From Ruminococcus sp. (GTDB taxonomy: Bacteria > Bacillota > Clostridia > Oscillospirales > Ruminococcaceae): 34,419 nt of DNA. Location of the stretch: contig JAFZRF010000059.1 of the NCBI GenBank assembly GCA_017620025.1, positions 1 to 34,419 of the forward strand, in the 5' to 3' direction. Under the pieces are notes generated by a model that saw only the letters and a program-made list of their open reading frames with translations, was not told the origin of the DNA and searched no databases. A program made the position numbers and the translations under genes. Positions 9,191 through 15,948 of the stretch are shown here, piece by piece. Every line of letters starts with the position of its first letter. The first letter of the stretch is position 1.

Positions 9191-9219
9191 TTGACAGTGG
9201 GAATCGTAAGTGATATTAT
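9191..9219 (+). promoter_or_regulatory. Promoter of the HPr-like gene
   Basis: Perfect TTGACA at 9191-9196, 17-base spacer, TATTAT at 9214-9219. Leaves a leader of about 80 bases before the ATG at 9305. Confidence 0.8.
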
Positions 9220-9304
9220 ATAGTTGCAGCAAGGAAGCGGCTGCAAGAAAAAGAAATAAACGATAAAAAACAACACACCAATTCGTAAACAGGAGGTAAT
9301 AATC

Positions 9305-9550
9305 ATGACCAAGACTACAGTTTCACTTCAGGCGATCAACGATGTCAAGGATTTCGTAAACATTGTTATGAGATACGAATTCGATATAGACCTCGTTTCA
9401 GGCAGATACGCAGTAGATGCAAAGTCCATCATGGGTATCTTCAGTCTTGACCTCTCCAAGCCCATCGAGCTGAACGCTCACACTGATGAAGCAGAGGACT
9501 CCCTTAAAGAGGCCTTCCTCAAGGAGATCAGCAAATACATCGTTAAGTGA
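9305..9550 (+). CDS. HPr-like (Crh-like) protein lacking the phosphocarrier histidine
   Basis: 81-residue HPr-fold protein. The regulatory-serine segment is well preserved: GRYAVDAKSIMGIFSLDL (33-50), with Ser41 at the position of HPr Ser46. The active-site loop normally reading GLHARPA is replaced by LQAINDV. When the following Phe-Val is aligned, Ala10 stands where His15 should be and the Arg and Pro are lost. It therefore cannot pass phosphate in the PTS as HPr does. Bacillus Crh has the same logic (no His15, Ser46 kept) and acts only as a CcpA corepressor after HPr-kinase phosphorylation. A comparable regulatory role is inferred here. AGGAGG lies 8 bases before the ATG. Own promoter and terminator, so a single-gene unit. 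Confidence 0.85.
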   Translation: MTKTTVSLQAINDVKDFVNIVMRYEFDIDLVSGRYAVDAKSIMGIFSLDLSKPIELNAHTDEAEDSLKEAFLKEISKYIVK

Positions 9551-9561
9551 AGGTAAAGAAC

Positions 9562-9591
9562 GCCGCTGTTCGCATGAACGGCGGCTTTTTT
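9562..9591 (+). terminator. Terminator of the HPr-like gene
   Basis: 10-bp stem (9562-9571 with 9576-9585), GCAT loop, then six T. Starts 11 bases past the stop codon. Confidence 0.92.
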
Positions 9592-9645
9592 ATTTGCTGT
9601 ATATTTCCCTGTCCCCCGGAGATACTACCTGTGGGAGATGATAAG

Positions 9646-9828
9646 ATGAAAAAGAAGAAAACGCCGTCATCCGGACGTGATGAAGCGGTTTACCTCTGCC
9701 CCTCCGCATCCTGGGGCGACATGACGGGGCTCATACCTGCCGAACCGGACCAGGCCGATGCCGCGGAAAACTATGAAGAGCTCTACCCCTACCGTGCCGG
9801 ACAGACAGAGACTGCGGACAGGGTATGA
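9646..9828 (+). CDS. Small hypothetical protein (60 residues)
   Basis: I do not recognise a characterised family. GGGAG lies 8 bases before the ATG, and the frame closes after 60 codons. The N-terminus is basic (MKKKKTPS), the middle is CPSASWGDMTGLIPAEP, and the remainder is acidic with NYEELYPYR. The central CxxSxxGDMTGLIP segment looks like a defined motif, not random read-through. No membrane segment or signal peptide is seen. It lies just after the HPr-like gene's terminator and has no obvious promoter of its own, so expression may rely on read-through. It ends 5 bases before a small palindromic hairpin. Confidence 0.6.
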   Translation: MKKKKTPSSGRDEAVYLCPSASWGDMTGLIPAEPDQADAAENYEELYPYRAGQTETADRV

Positions 9829-9833
9829 CCTGC

Positions 9834-9852
9834 GGGCGGAATGATTCCGCCC
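9834..9852. repeat. GC-rich palindrome, possible terminator or REP-like unit
   Basis: Arms 9834-9841 and 9845-9852 form an 8-bp stem with a TGA loop, flanked by TGC and CCTAC. It follows the 60-residue ORF directly and has no T-run. It may be a dispersed palindromic unit; no second copy was found in this window. Confidence 0.5.
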
Positions 9853-10034
9853 CTACATAGAATAATGCTGTACATGAGTATATTGCGGGCGCTGTCAGGG
9901 CGTCTGTTTTCATGTTAATGTCCTGTAAGCTGCATCTGTCTGCACCTGCCACAGAACAGCCCGTCCGTTTCCGTAATTATGTTCAATCCCGACACCCGAA
10001 ATTTGTAACATCCTACAAAGTTTTATAAAAGGAC

Positions 10035-10063
10035 TTTAATTATTAATTAAACTATGGTATAAT
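10035..10063 (+). promoter_or_regulatory. Promoter of the LacI-type regulator
   Basis: TATAAT at 10058-10063 in an AT-rich tract. The 17-base-spaced -35 position (10035-10040) reads TTTAAT, three of six matches. The leader is about 110 bases. Confidence 0.6.
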
Positions 10064-10084
10064 GATTATTAATTTCAAAGGCTT

Positions 10085-10139
10085 CCACGGTCTCTGCCTG
10101 ACCGGTCAGAACGCATCAGATATATGGGATGAACCGTGG
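10085..10139 (+). promoter_or_regulatory. Folded leader of the LacI-type gene
   Basis: CCACGGT (10085-10091) pairs with ACCGTGG (10133-10139). Inside lie a hairpin at 10098-10109 (CTGA/TCAG around CCGG) and a possible third helix, CATC 10114-10117 with GATG 10128-10131. Together they would form a three-way junction ending 40 bases before the start codon. The inner 12 bases are also a perfect DNA palindrome and could be an operator. No known riboswitch class recognised. Confidence 0.5.
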
Positions 10140-10178
10140 CAAAAATAGAATGAACCTATACCATACTAAGGAGAGAAT

Positions 10179-11219
10179 ATGAAAAACGGAGTTAAAATGC
10201 TTGACATTGCCAAGAAGCTCGGAGTCAGCGTGGTCACTGTATCCAATGCGCTCGCCGGACGTGACGGCGTAAGTGCTGAGCTCAGGCAGAAGATCTGTGA
10301 TACCGCAGATGAGATGGGCTACCGTCCCTCAAACACCAAGAGCAACAAGAAGAAGCCGCTGCTGTCAAAGGCGGGCAGCAATATCGGCATCCTCACCTCA
10401 GAGAGATTCGTCGGTCCCAAGGGCACTTTCTACTGGGAGCTCACTGCTCTTATCTCAAACAAGCTCTCTGCCATGAACGTCAGTACCCTCTATGAGTGCA
10501 TTTCCGCCGAGAGCGAAAAGAACGGCACCCTCCCGAATATGGTCACTGAGCACAAGGTGGACGGCGTTATAGTCATCGGTCAGATACACCGCAGCTACAC
10601 CCGTGCCATCAGCCAGATAGACCTCCCGCTCATATTCGTTGATTTCTACGACAACCGCTTCAACGTGGATTCAGTCAACTCCGACAGCTACCACGGCGGT
10701 TACGTACTCACCGATTACCTCGTTGAGATGGGACACACCAAGATCGGTTTCTTCGGCAAGATCAACGCGACGAGCAGCATCAACGACCGTTTCCTCGGCT
10801 ACATGAAGTGCCTTATCGAGAATCACCTCGACTACCGCCCGGACTGGACTATCTCCGACCGCAACGACAGAGGCATTCTCTACGACAAGATAGATTTCCC
10901 CGAGGAGATGCCCACCGCATTCGTATGCAACAGCGACGAGACCGCTTTCAGAGTGATAAATGCGCTCAAGTCAAAGGGTGTGAGAGTACCGGAGGATATC
11001 TCAGTTGTAGGATATGACAACTACACCGTATCAAACATCTGCATCCCGACTATCACCACGATAGAGGTCAACCTCGACAAGATGGCTGCTGCCTCTGTCG
11101 GCCTTATCATGCGGAAGCTCGAGAATCCCGGCTATTCCGGCGGCCGCCGCATCATCAGCGGAAGCCTTATCGTCAAGGACAGCGTCCTCGACCTCCGCAG
11201 CCGCAATTCTCATGAATAA
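10179..11219 (+). CDS. LacI-family transcriptional regulator
   Basis: 346 residues, full family length. The N-terminal LacI helix-turn-helix and hinge helix run about 7-55: MLDIAKKLGVSVVTVSNALA, then DEMGYRPS. The periplasmic-binding-protein-like effector domain follows from about 70, with NIGILTSERFVG, KVDGVIVIGQ, LPLIFVDFYDNRFNVDSVNSD, PTAFVCNSDETAF, VPEDISVVGYDNY and IPTITTIEVN. The effector is probably a sugar, but the sequence does not say which. AAGGAG lies 7 bases before the ATG. It is followed at 12 bases by the DUF5662-like gene and then by a GH3 gene, so glycan-related control of those genes, or autoregulation through the leader palindrome, is plausible. Confidence 0.93.
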   Translation: MKNGVKMLDIAKKLGVSVVTVSNALAGRDGVSAELRQKICDTADEMGYRPSNTKSNKKKPLLSKAGSNIGILTSERFVGPKGTFYWELTALISNKLSAMNVSTLYECISAESEKNGTLPNMVTEHKVDGVIVIGQIHRSYTRAISQIDLPLIFVDFYDNRFNVDSVNSDSYHGGYVLTDYLVEMGHTKIGFFGKINATSSINDRFLGYMKCLIENHLDYRPDWTISDRNDRGILYDKIDFPEEMPTAFVCNSDETAFRVINALKSKGVRVPEDISVVGYDNYTVSNICIPTITTIEVNLDKMAAASVGLIMRKLENPGYSGGRRIISGSLIVKDSVLDLRSRNSHE

Positions 11220-11231
11220 GCAGGTGTGACG

Positions 11232-11801
11232 ATGCAGACAAAAGACCTCCTCAGCAACCTCATCGGACACACGAAAACAATTCTCCGCCACCGCCACAAG
11301 GTCATGCTGCACTGCTTCAAGGCAGGCATCCCCGTAAGAGGACTGCTGCACGACCTGTCGAAGTTCTCCCCCACCGAGTTCATCCCCGGCGTGCTCTGCT
11401 TCCAGGGCACACGCAGCCCGAACGAGCAGGAGAGGGAGCAGTACGGCTATTCAAAGGCATGGATGCACCACAAGGGCCGGAACAAGCACCACTTTGAGTA
11501 CTGGACGGACTACAGCCCCGAGACCGGCACTCTCGACCCGGTAAAGATGCCGGATATATACATATTTGAAATGTTCTGCGACCGTGTGGCAGCATCGAAG
11601 ACCTATAACGGCGAGAACTACAACGACTCCTGTCCCCTCACCTATTTTCTGAGAGCAAAGAACAAGAGAGTCATCGAAGAGACTACAAAGCGCAAGCTGG
11701 AATTCCTTCTGCGTATGCTCAACGACAAGGGAGAGGACTACACCTTCCGCTATATAAGAAAACAGGTAAGGAAATGCAGAAAGAAACACAGATGCAGCTG
11801 A
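11232..11801 (+). CDS. DUF5662-like family protein
   Basis: 189-residue soluble protein resembling the DUF5662 family, whose biochemical function is not established. Conserved polar residues are arranged as in a metal-binding helical protein: HTKTILRHRHKVM (13-25), LLHDLSKFSPTEF with His40, Asp41 and Lys44, AWMHHKGRNKHHFEYW in the middle, and FCDRVAASKTYNG further on. The C-terminus is strongly basic (RKQVRKCRKKHRCS). The HD pair recalls HD-domain phosphohydrolases, but that is only a resemblance. The ATG at 11232 is preferred (AGGTG 6-8 bases upstream); a GTG at 11226 is possible. It sits in the LacI-GH3 cluster. Confidence 0.75.
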   Translation: MQTKDLLSNLIGHTKTILRHRHKVMLHCFKAGIPVRGLLHDLSKFSPTEFIPGVLCFQGTRSPNEQEREQYGYSKAWMHHKGRNKHHFEYWTDYSPETGTLDPVKMPDIYIFEMFCDRVAASKTYNGENYNDSCPLTYFLRAKNKRVIEETTKRKLEFLLRMLNDKGEDYTFRYIRKQVRKCRKKHRCS

Positions 11802-11828
11802 CCGCCTGATGAAAGTATAAGGATGAAT

Positions 11829-13049
11829 ATGAAGAAGCTTGCCGCAGCCGCACTTATGGCTGCACTTATGACGAATACAGGCTGTGCAGTAATAGAGACG
11901 GCACCTGAGCAGTCAGGAACGTCCGAAGAACAGACCGAAGCTGTGACAGAACAGCCGACCGGGGCGCCGACAGAGCCTCCGACCGAACCTCCTACAGAGC
12001 CTCCGCCGTCTCCGGCAGAGGAAAAGCTCGCCGCTATGGACCTTCACAGCAAGATATGCCAGATGTTCATAGTGACTCCGGAACAGCTCTCCGGCTACGG
12101 CGTTGTGACCTACAGCGACGAATGGATACAGAGCTGCTATGACGCCTATCCCGTAGGCGGATTCATACTCTTCGACCAGAACGTAGTTGACGCAGAGCAG
12201 CTGAAGACGCTCAACAAAGGGCTAATGGAGCTTACGGAAGGCTCCGGCGTCGGCGCATTCATCTCCGTTGACGAAGAGGGCGGCTCCATATCCCGTGTAC
12301 AGTGGAAGCTGAGCAGCGAGCCTGTCGGGGATATGGCAGTATACGGCGAAAAGAACGACTTTGACGAGGCATTCAAGGCAGGCGCCGATATCGGCAGCGA
12401 CCTTAAAAGCTACGGCTTCAACCTTGACTTTGCTCCGGTAGCAGACGTCAATATCAACCCGAACAACGAACTCGGCTCACGTATATTCAGCACCGACCCG
12501 GAGATAGTATCAAGGATGTCGGCGGCCGTATCGGACGGACTGCACTCGGCAGGGATATTATCCACCCTCAAGCACTTCCCCGGTCTCGGCGCAGGCGGTG
12601 CAAATACCCATTACGGCTCGGTACGGATGGAGCGCAGCCTTGATGAGCTGAGGGAGACCGAATTCAAGGCATTCGAGGGCGGCATAGAAGCCGGCGCAGA
12701 CTTCATGCTCATCGGACATCAGATAGTCTCCGGTGCAGAAGACGAACTCCCGGCTGACCTCTCACACAAGGTGACGACCGACTGGCTCCGTGACGAGCTC
12801 GGCTTCAGGGGGCTTGCAATAACGGACTCACACAGTATGGGTGCTATAACTGACAACTATACCTCCGGTGAAGCTGCTGTCATGGCGGTCGAGGCGGGAA
12901 TAGACGTGATACTCATGCCGTATGATACTGCCGATGCTGTAAACGGCATCGAGGAGGCTGTCCAGAGCGGCCGGATCAGCGAAGAGCGCATCGATGAGAG
13001 CGTGCTCAGGATACTCGAGAAGAAGGCCTCCAAGGGAATGCTCGGATGA
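11829..13049 (+). CDS. Glycoside hydrolase family 3 lipoprotein (beta-N-acetylhexosaminidase-like)
   Basis: Probable cell-surface beta-glycosidase, NagZ-like. A short signal peptide ends at Cys19 (LMTNTGC, an imperfect lipobox), followed by a Glu/Thr/Pro linker (TEPPTEPPTEPP) and then the GH3 TIM barrel. Visible motifs are GGFILFDQNVV, FISVDEEGG, NLDFAPVADVNINP, STLKHFPGLG, the catalytic-loop His in ANTHYG, and the nucleophile Asp in LAITDSHSMGAI. NagZ enzymes usually read KHFPGHG with an Asp-Ser-His dyad. Here the second Gly is followed by Leu-Gly-Ala and the dyad region by Asn-Thr-His, so specificity may differ. AAGG lies before the ATG at 11829; ATG 11823 is an alternative. A terminator follows immediately. 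Confidence 0.9.
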   Translation: MKKLAAAALMAALMTNTGCAVIETAPEQSGTSEEQTEAVTEQPTGAPTEPPTEPPTEPPPSPAEEKLAAMDLHSKICQMFIVTPEQLSGYGVVTYSDEWIQSCYDAYPVGGFILFDQNVVDAEQLKTLNKGLMELTEGSGVGAFISVDEEGGSISRVQWKLSSEPVGDMAVYGEKNDFDEAFKAGADIGSDLKSYGFNLDFAPVADVNINPNNELGSRIFSTDPEIVSRMSAAVSDGLHSAGILSTLKHFPGLGAGGANTHYGSVRMERSLDELRETEFKAFEGGIEAGADFMLIGHQIVSGAEDELPADLSHKVTTDWLRDELGFRGLAITDSHSMGAITDNYTSGEAAVMAVEAGIDVILMPYDTADAVNGIEEAVQSGRISEERIDESVLRILEKKASKGMLG

Positions 13050-13056
13050 TACTAAC

Positions 13057-13094
13057 AGTCCTCACAGTTTTATGCCGTGAGGACTGAGTTTTTT
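13057..13094 (+). terminator. Terminator of the LacI-GH3 cluster
   Basis: 9-bp stem (13057-13065 with 13077-13085), 11-base loop, then GAG and six T. Begins 7 bases after the GH3 stop. Confidence 0.9.
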
Positions 13095-13109
13095 ATACTC
13101 CCGGCAGCG

Positions 13110-13138
13110 TTGACACTCCGGAGTATTTGTGATATAAT
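13110..13138 (+). promoter_or_regulatory. Promoter of the MATE gene
   Basis: Perfect consensus: TTGACA (13110-13115), 17 bases, TATAAT (13133-13138). The predicted leader is about 100 bases and contains the attenuator. Confidence 0.92.
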
Positions 13139-13143
13139 GGACA

Positions 13144-13230
13144 GGCCGGATAAAAGCCGGCCGTTCGTCACAGATGTGATGACGGATAAGACTCCGGGCA
13201 GCTTTGCCCGCTGTTTTGTCCGTCTTTTTT
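13144..13230 (+). promoter_or_regulatory. Transcription attenuator in the MATE leader
   Basis: Three elements in order. First, a 6-bp hairpin (13144-13149 with 13157-13162). Second, a hairpin pairing CGTCA (13166-13170) with TGACG (13180-13184). Third, a strong terminator: a 12-bp outer stem (13181-13192 with 13213-13224), an inner GGGCA/TGCCC stem, then TTTTTT (13225-13230). The second and third share bases 13181-13184 and cannot form together, which is the logic of a riboswitch or attenuator. The T-run ends directly at the GGAGG of the MATE gene. The ligand or factor is unknown; it matches no riboswitch consensus I can recall. Confidence 0.75.
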
Positions 13231-13242
13231 ATGGAGGTAACA

Positions 13243-14598
13243 ATGAAAAACAATGATTTCACAAACGGACCGATACTGCCGAAGCTGCTGCGGTTCATGC
13301 TGCCGGTGCTGTTTGCCATGTTCCTGCAGGCGATGTACGGTGCAGTCGATCTGCTCGTCGTCGGGCAGTTCGGAACAACAGCGGATGTATCAGCCGTATC
13401 GACCGGCTCACAGATAATCATGACTCTTACGAACCTCATCGTCAGCTTCTCTATGGGAATAACCGTAGCCGTCGGTCAGAGGATAGGTCAGAAGCGGCCG
13501 GATGAAGCGGCAAAGACCATAGGCACCGGTCTTGTGATGTTTGCTGCTGCCGGTATTGTATTCACGCTTATGAGCGTGCCCGGAGCCCCTCTGCTCGCAA
13601 AGCTGATGCAGGCACCCGAAGAGGCATTCTCACTCACCGCCGGATATATCAGGATATGCGGCGGAGGCTTCATCATAATAACCGCATACAATCTCCTCGG
13701 CAGCATATTCCGCGGGCTCGGTGACTCAAAGACTCCTCTCATTGCCGTCGGCATAGCCTGTCTGTTCAATATCATCGGCGACCTGCTGTTCGTTGCCGGC
13801 TTCGGGCTCGGAGCATCAGGTGCGGCACTGGCGACCGTCATGGCACAGCTGATAAGCGTAGTGGTATCGTTTATAATGATACGCCATGCAAAGCTGCCGT
13901 TTGAGTTCCACAGAGAGCATATCCGGCTTCAGAAGAACTATGCAAACATAATAGTCCGCATCGGCACTCCTATCGCCCTGCAGGATCTCCTTGTGGGTGC
14001 TTCCTTCCTTGTAATACTCGCTATCGTGAACCGTCTCGGCGTGACTGCCTCTGCGGGCGTCGGCGTAGCGCAGAAGGTCTGCGTATTCATCATGCTCGTG
14101 CCGCTTGCCTTCATGCAGTCCATGACCGCATTCGTCGCACAAAACCACGGCGCAGGAAAGCCGGAAAGAGCACAGAAGGCTCTCAGGACTGGTATAGCAG
14201 TATCATTCATCTTCGGCGTGGCGATGTTCCTGCTTGCCTTCTTCCGCGGTGATCTGCTTGCAGGCATATTCTCCGACGAGGCAGATACAGTCGCTGCCGC
14301 CTGGGATTATCTTAAGGCCTATGCAATAGACTGTCTCAGCACCTGCTTCCTCTTCTGCTTCATCGGCTACTTCAACGGTATCGAGAAGACCGGATTCGTC
14401 ATGCTGCAGGGACTCTGCGGCGCCTTCCTTGTAAGGATACCCGTTGCCTTCCTGATGCAGAAGATCGGCGGAGGTTCTCTTTTCCTTATCGGCATATCCA
14501 TCCCCTGCTCAACGCTGCTGCAGATAATCATGTGCTTTGCCGCCTACTTCATCTTCAAAAGGCAGAAGAGGGAAACGACTCTACGGAACGTGGATTGA
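13243..14598 (+). CDS. MATE-family multidrug efflux transporter
   Basis: 451-residue integral membrane protein with about 12 hydrophobic helices in two six-helix halves. It is a Na+- or H+-coupled exporter of cationic drugs or metabolites. The first half has PKLLRFMLPVLFAMFLQAMYGAVD, VSTGSQI, FRGLGDSKTPL and a helix ending GLGASGAALATV. The second half repeats the pattern, with GASFLVILAIVNRLG, GVGVAQKV and FVAQNHGAGKPERA. All are typical MATE landmarks. The ATG at 13243 follows GGAGG by 6 bases; a longer frame from 13204 would run through the terminator. Expression is probably gated by the leader attenuator. Substrate cannot be read from sequence. Confidence 0.93.
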   Translation: MKNNDFTNGPILPKLLRFMLPVLFAMFLQAMYGAVDLLVVGQFGTTADVSAVSTGSQIIMTLTNLIVSFSMGITVAVGQRIGQKRPDEAAKTIGTGLVMFAAAGIVFTLMSVPGAPLLAKLMQAPEEAFSLTAGYIRICGGGFIIITAYNLLGSIFRGLGDSKTPLIAVGIACLFNIIGDLLFVAGFGLGASGAALATVMAQLISVVVSFIMIRHAKLPFEFHREHIRLQKNYANIIVRIGTPIALQDLLVGASFLVILAIVNRLGVTASAGVGVAQKVCVFIMLVPLAFMQSMTAFVAQNHGAGKPERAQKALRTGIAVSFIFGVAMFLLAFFRGDLLAGIFSDEADTVAAAWDYLKAYAIDCLSTCFLFCFIGYFNGIEKTGFVMLQGLCGAFLVRIPVAFLMQKIGGGSLFLIGISIPCSTLLQIIMCFAAYFIFKRQKRETTLRNVD

Positions 14599-14623
14599 CG
14601 GCTGCTGATATTTCGCTTATAAT
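14595..14623 (+). promoter_or_regulatory. Promoter of the XRE regulator gene
   Basis: TTGACG (14595-14600), 17 bases, TATAAT (14618-14623). The -35 box overlaps the stop codon of the MATE gene. Confidence 0.85.
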
Positions 14624-14644
14624 AGATACAAAGGGAGGGATCGT

Positions 14645-15253
14645 ATGGATCAGGTCAAGACCGGCGAGCTGATAAGGCAGCTCAGGAAAGAAAAAAAACT
14701 CACGCAGAAGGAGCTTGCGGAGCGTATAAACGTGAGCGACAAGGCAGTATCAAAATGGGAGTGCGGAAACGGCTGCCCGGATGTTTCTCTGCTGCCGGCA
14801 CTTGCAGAGGCACTTGGTACGGATGTACAGATCCTGCTCTCGGGTGAGATCGAAAAAAACGAAAGCGAGAAGGGCGATATGAAAAAGATAAAGTACTATG
14901 TATGCAGGGAATGCGGAAATATCATCACTGCTGCATCTGAGGCCACTGTCACCTGCTGCGGCAATAAACTTACTTCTCTTGAGCCGAGAAGGGCTGCAGA
15001 GGAAGAGATGCTGAAAACAGAGGATATCGGCGGAGAATGGTATGTATCCTCGGATCACGAAATGACAAAGGAGCATTATATATCCTTCGTTGCCTATGTC
15101 AGCGACAGCATCTTCATGATGTTCAGGCAGTACCCCGAATGGAACCTCCAGTTCACCATGCCGATGTTCCGCACAGGCAGGCTCGTATGGTACTGCAACA
15201 GATGCGGGCTTCTGTATCAGGATATAAATCCCCGCCGCAGGAACGGACAATGA
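14645..15253 (+). CDS. XRE-family regulator with a Cys-rich C-terminal domain
   Basis: 202 residues. An N-terminal Cro/C1-type helix-turn-helix (about 6-62) has IRQLRKEKKLTQKELAERIN, VSDKAVSKWECGNGCPD and LPALAEALGTDVQILLSGE. From about 80 a second domain carries Cys pairs suggesting metal sites: YVCRECGNII, TCCGNKL and, near the end, WYCNRCGLLY. The first two resemble a rubredoxin/desulfoferrodoxin-like zinc ribbon. A DNA-binding protein that senses metal or redox state is a reasonable guess, not shown. GGAGGG lies 6 bases before the ATG. It has its own promoter and a shared bidirectional terminator, and it lies next to the exporter and the peptide genes, which are possible targets. Confidence 0.85.
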   Translation: MDQVKTGELIRQLRKEKKLTQKELAERINVSDKAVSKWECGNGCPDVSLLPALAEALGTDVQILLSGEIEKNESEKGDMKKIKYYVCRECGNIITAASEATVTCCGNKLTSLEPRRAAEEEMLKTEDIGGEWYVSSDHEMTKEHYISFVAYVSDSIFMMFRQYPEWNLQFTMPMFRTGRLVWYCNRCGLLYQDINPRRRNGQ

Positions 15254-15257
15254 AAAA

Positions 15258-15294
15258 GAAAGCAGTCCGTGCTTTTAATCAACGGACTGCTTTT
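15258..15294. terminator. Bidirectional terminator, XRE gene / peptide gene A
   Basis: 10-bp stem (15261-15270 with 15282-15291). The plus strand is followed by TTTTCTTTTA, and the minus strand by TTTCTTTTTC. It lies 4 bases past the XRE stop and 4 bases from the stop of peptide A, serving both convergent genes. Confidence 0.88.
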
Positions 15295-15297
15295 CTT

Positions 15298-15381
15298 TTA
15301 TTCTTCTGCATCAGATGCATCGATAACATCCTCAACCTCGAATGCGATAACCTGGAGCTCAGGTGTCTCATACTTCTGCAT
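15298..15381 (-). CDS. Micro-peptide A, paralogue of peptide B
   Basis: 27 residues beginning MQKYETPELQ and ending EDVIDASDAEE. AAAGGAGAA lies 9 bases before the ATG. It has its own consensus promoter, a two-hairpin leader and a terminator. The first 23 residues are identical to peptide B at 15741-15830. The four base differences in that block are all synonymous, which is strong evidence that it is translated and under selection. The tail is DAEE instead of VESTER. Acidic, no Cys, no signal peptide or membrane helix. A conserved front and variable tail recall RiPP precursors, but no modifying enzyme lies nearby and the tail is very short. Function unknown. Confidence 0.85.
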   Translation of the reverse strand: MQKYETPELQVIAFEVEDVIDASDAEE

Positions 15382-15494
15382 GGTAATTCATTCTCCTTTC
15401 ATAGATTTTATACGACAGCTGAATGCAGCAGCTGAACATACAGTATAATCGATGTAAACAGTCTTTCCAGACTGATAATTCTTTTTGATTTTGC
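15382..15494 (-). promoter_or_regulatory. Two-hairpin leader of peptide gene A
   Basis: Predicted 5' leader of about 113 bases. Hairpin 1 at 15459-15474 has a 6-bp stem closed by GGAA. Hairpin 2 at 15416-15434 is CAGCTG paired with CAGCTG. The end carries CTATGAAAGGAGAA. The same arrangement occurs before peptide gene B. Confidence 0.6.
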
Positions 15495-15500
15495 GATTTT

Positions 15501-15529
15501 ATTATATCACATTATACGCTCTCAGTCAA
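15501..15529 (-). promoter_or_regulatory. Promoter of peptide gene A
   Basis: Minus-strand TTGACT (15524-15529), 17 bases, TATAAT (15501-15506). The last ten spacer bases are TATAATGTGA, and AAAATCGCAAAA follows the -10; both are repeated at promoter B. Confidence 0.92.
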
Positions 15530-15703
15530 CCTTATGTTTTTACTATTTTGAATACATATTTATAATATTTTTCGCGTACAATTTATTATTTTGTGCTGTA
15601 CATTTCAGAAAAATGCTGCATCATTATCTATAAATTAAAAAGCATTACCGCCAAAAGGAAGCAATGCATCAATTTACGAAAAAGCCGGAAATGCTCATTC
15701 TAT

Positions 15704-15737
15704 AAAAACAGCCCGTTTTGTAGAACGGGCTGTTTTT
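15704..15737 (-). terminator. Terminator of peptide gene B
   Basis: 14-bp stem (15704-15717 with 15724-15737) including A/T flanks, 6-base loop, with TTTTT on the minus-strand exit side. Starts 4 bases from the stop of peptide B. Confidence 0.9.
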
Positions 15738-15740
15738 TCT

Positions 15741-15830
15741 TTAGCGCTCGGTAGACTCAACAGATGCATCAATTACATCCTCAACCTCGAAAGCGATTAC
15801 CTGGAGCTCAGGTGTCTCATACTTCTGCAT
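15741..15830 (-). CDS. Micro-peptide B, paralogue of peptide A
   Basis: 29 residues sharing residues 1-23 exactly with peptide A (MQKYETPELQ to EDVIDAS), then VESTER. AAAGGAGAAAG lies upstream at the usual distance. It is an independent transcription unit with promoter, leader and terminator, so the two genes are a duplicated cassette and not an operon. The shared block is amphipathic and acidic with the pattern PELQVIAFEVEDVI. Short Firmicute proteins of this general type (Tyr-x-x-Pro-x-Leu then Glu-Asp-hydrophobic-Ile) are familiar to me, but I know of no assigned function. The lack of Cys argues against lanthipeptide or sactipeptide cores. Confidence 0.85.
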   Translation of the reverse strand: MQKYETPELQVIAFEVEDVIDASVESTER

Positions 15831-15942
15831 GGTGATTCTTTCTCCTTTCATAGATTATATAAATCAGCCGACTGGAGGGCTGATCATATCATACAAGAGA
15901 GTGTGACAGCTCAGACTGTCTGAAAAGCTGTTTTTGTTTTGC
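15831..15942 (-). promoter_or_regulatory. Two-hairpin leader of peptide gene B
   Basis: About 112 bases. Hairpin 1 at 15906-15931 pairs ACAGCT with AGCTGT and encloses a CAGA/TCTG stem. Hairpin 2 at 15863-15884 pairs ATCAGCC with GGCTGAT. The terminal CTATGAAAGGAGAA is identical to leader A. The hairpin order and positions match leader A although much of the sequence differs. Confidence 0.6.
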
Positions 15943-15948
15943 GATTTT

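Larger units (their letters stand above)
9853..10178. other. Intergenic region before the LacI-type gene
   Basis: No gene is supported. The left part (9853-10010) shows nothing definite. The right part holds an AT-rich promoter (10035-10063) and a GC-richer leader with nested pairing (10085-10139), described separately. Confidence 0.7.

Noticed and set aside
13144-13230. Guanidine, preQ1, SAM or TPP riboswitch before the MATE gene
   Set aside because: The conserved core nucleotides of these classes are not visible; only the terminator/antiterminator logic is supported.
15298-15830. Peptides as lanthipeptide or sactipeptide precursors
   Set aside because: No Cys in either peptide, tails of only 4-6 residues, and no modification or export enzyme adjacent. 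A RiPP label would be speculation.
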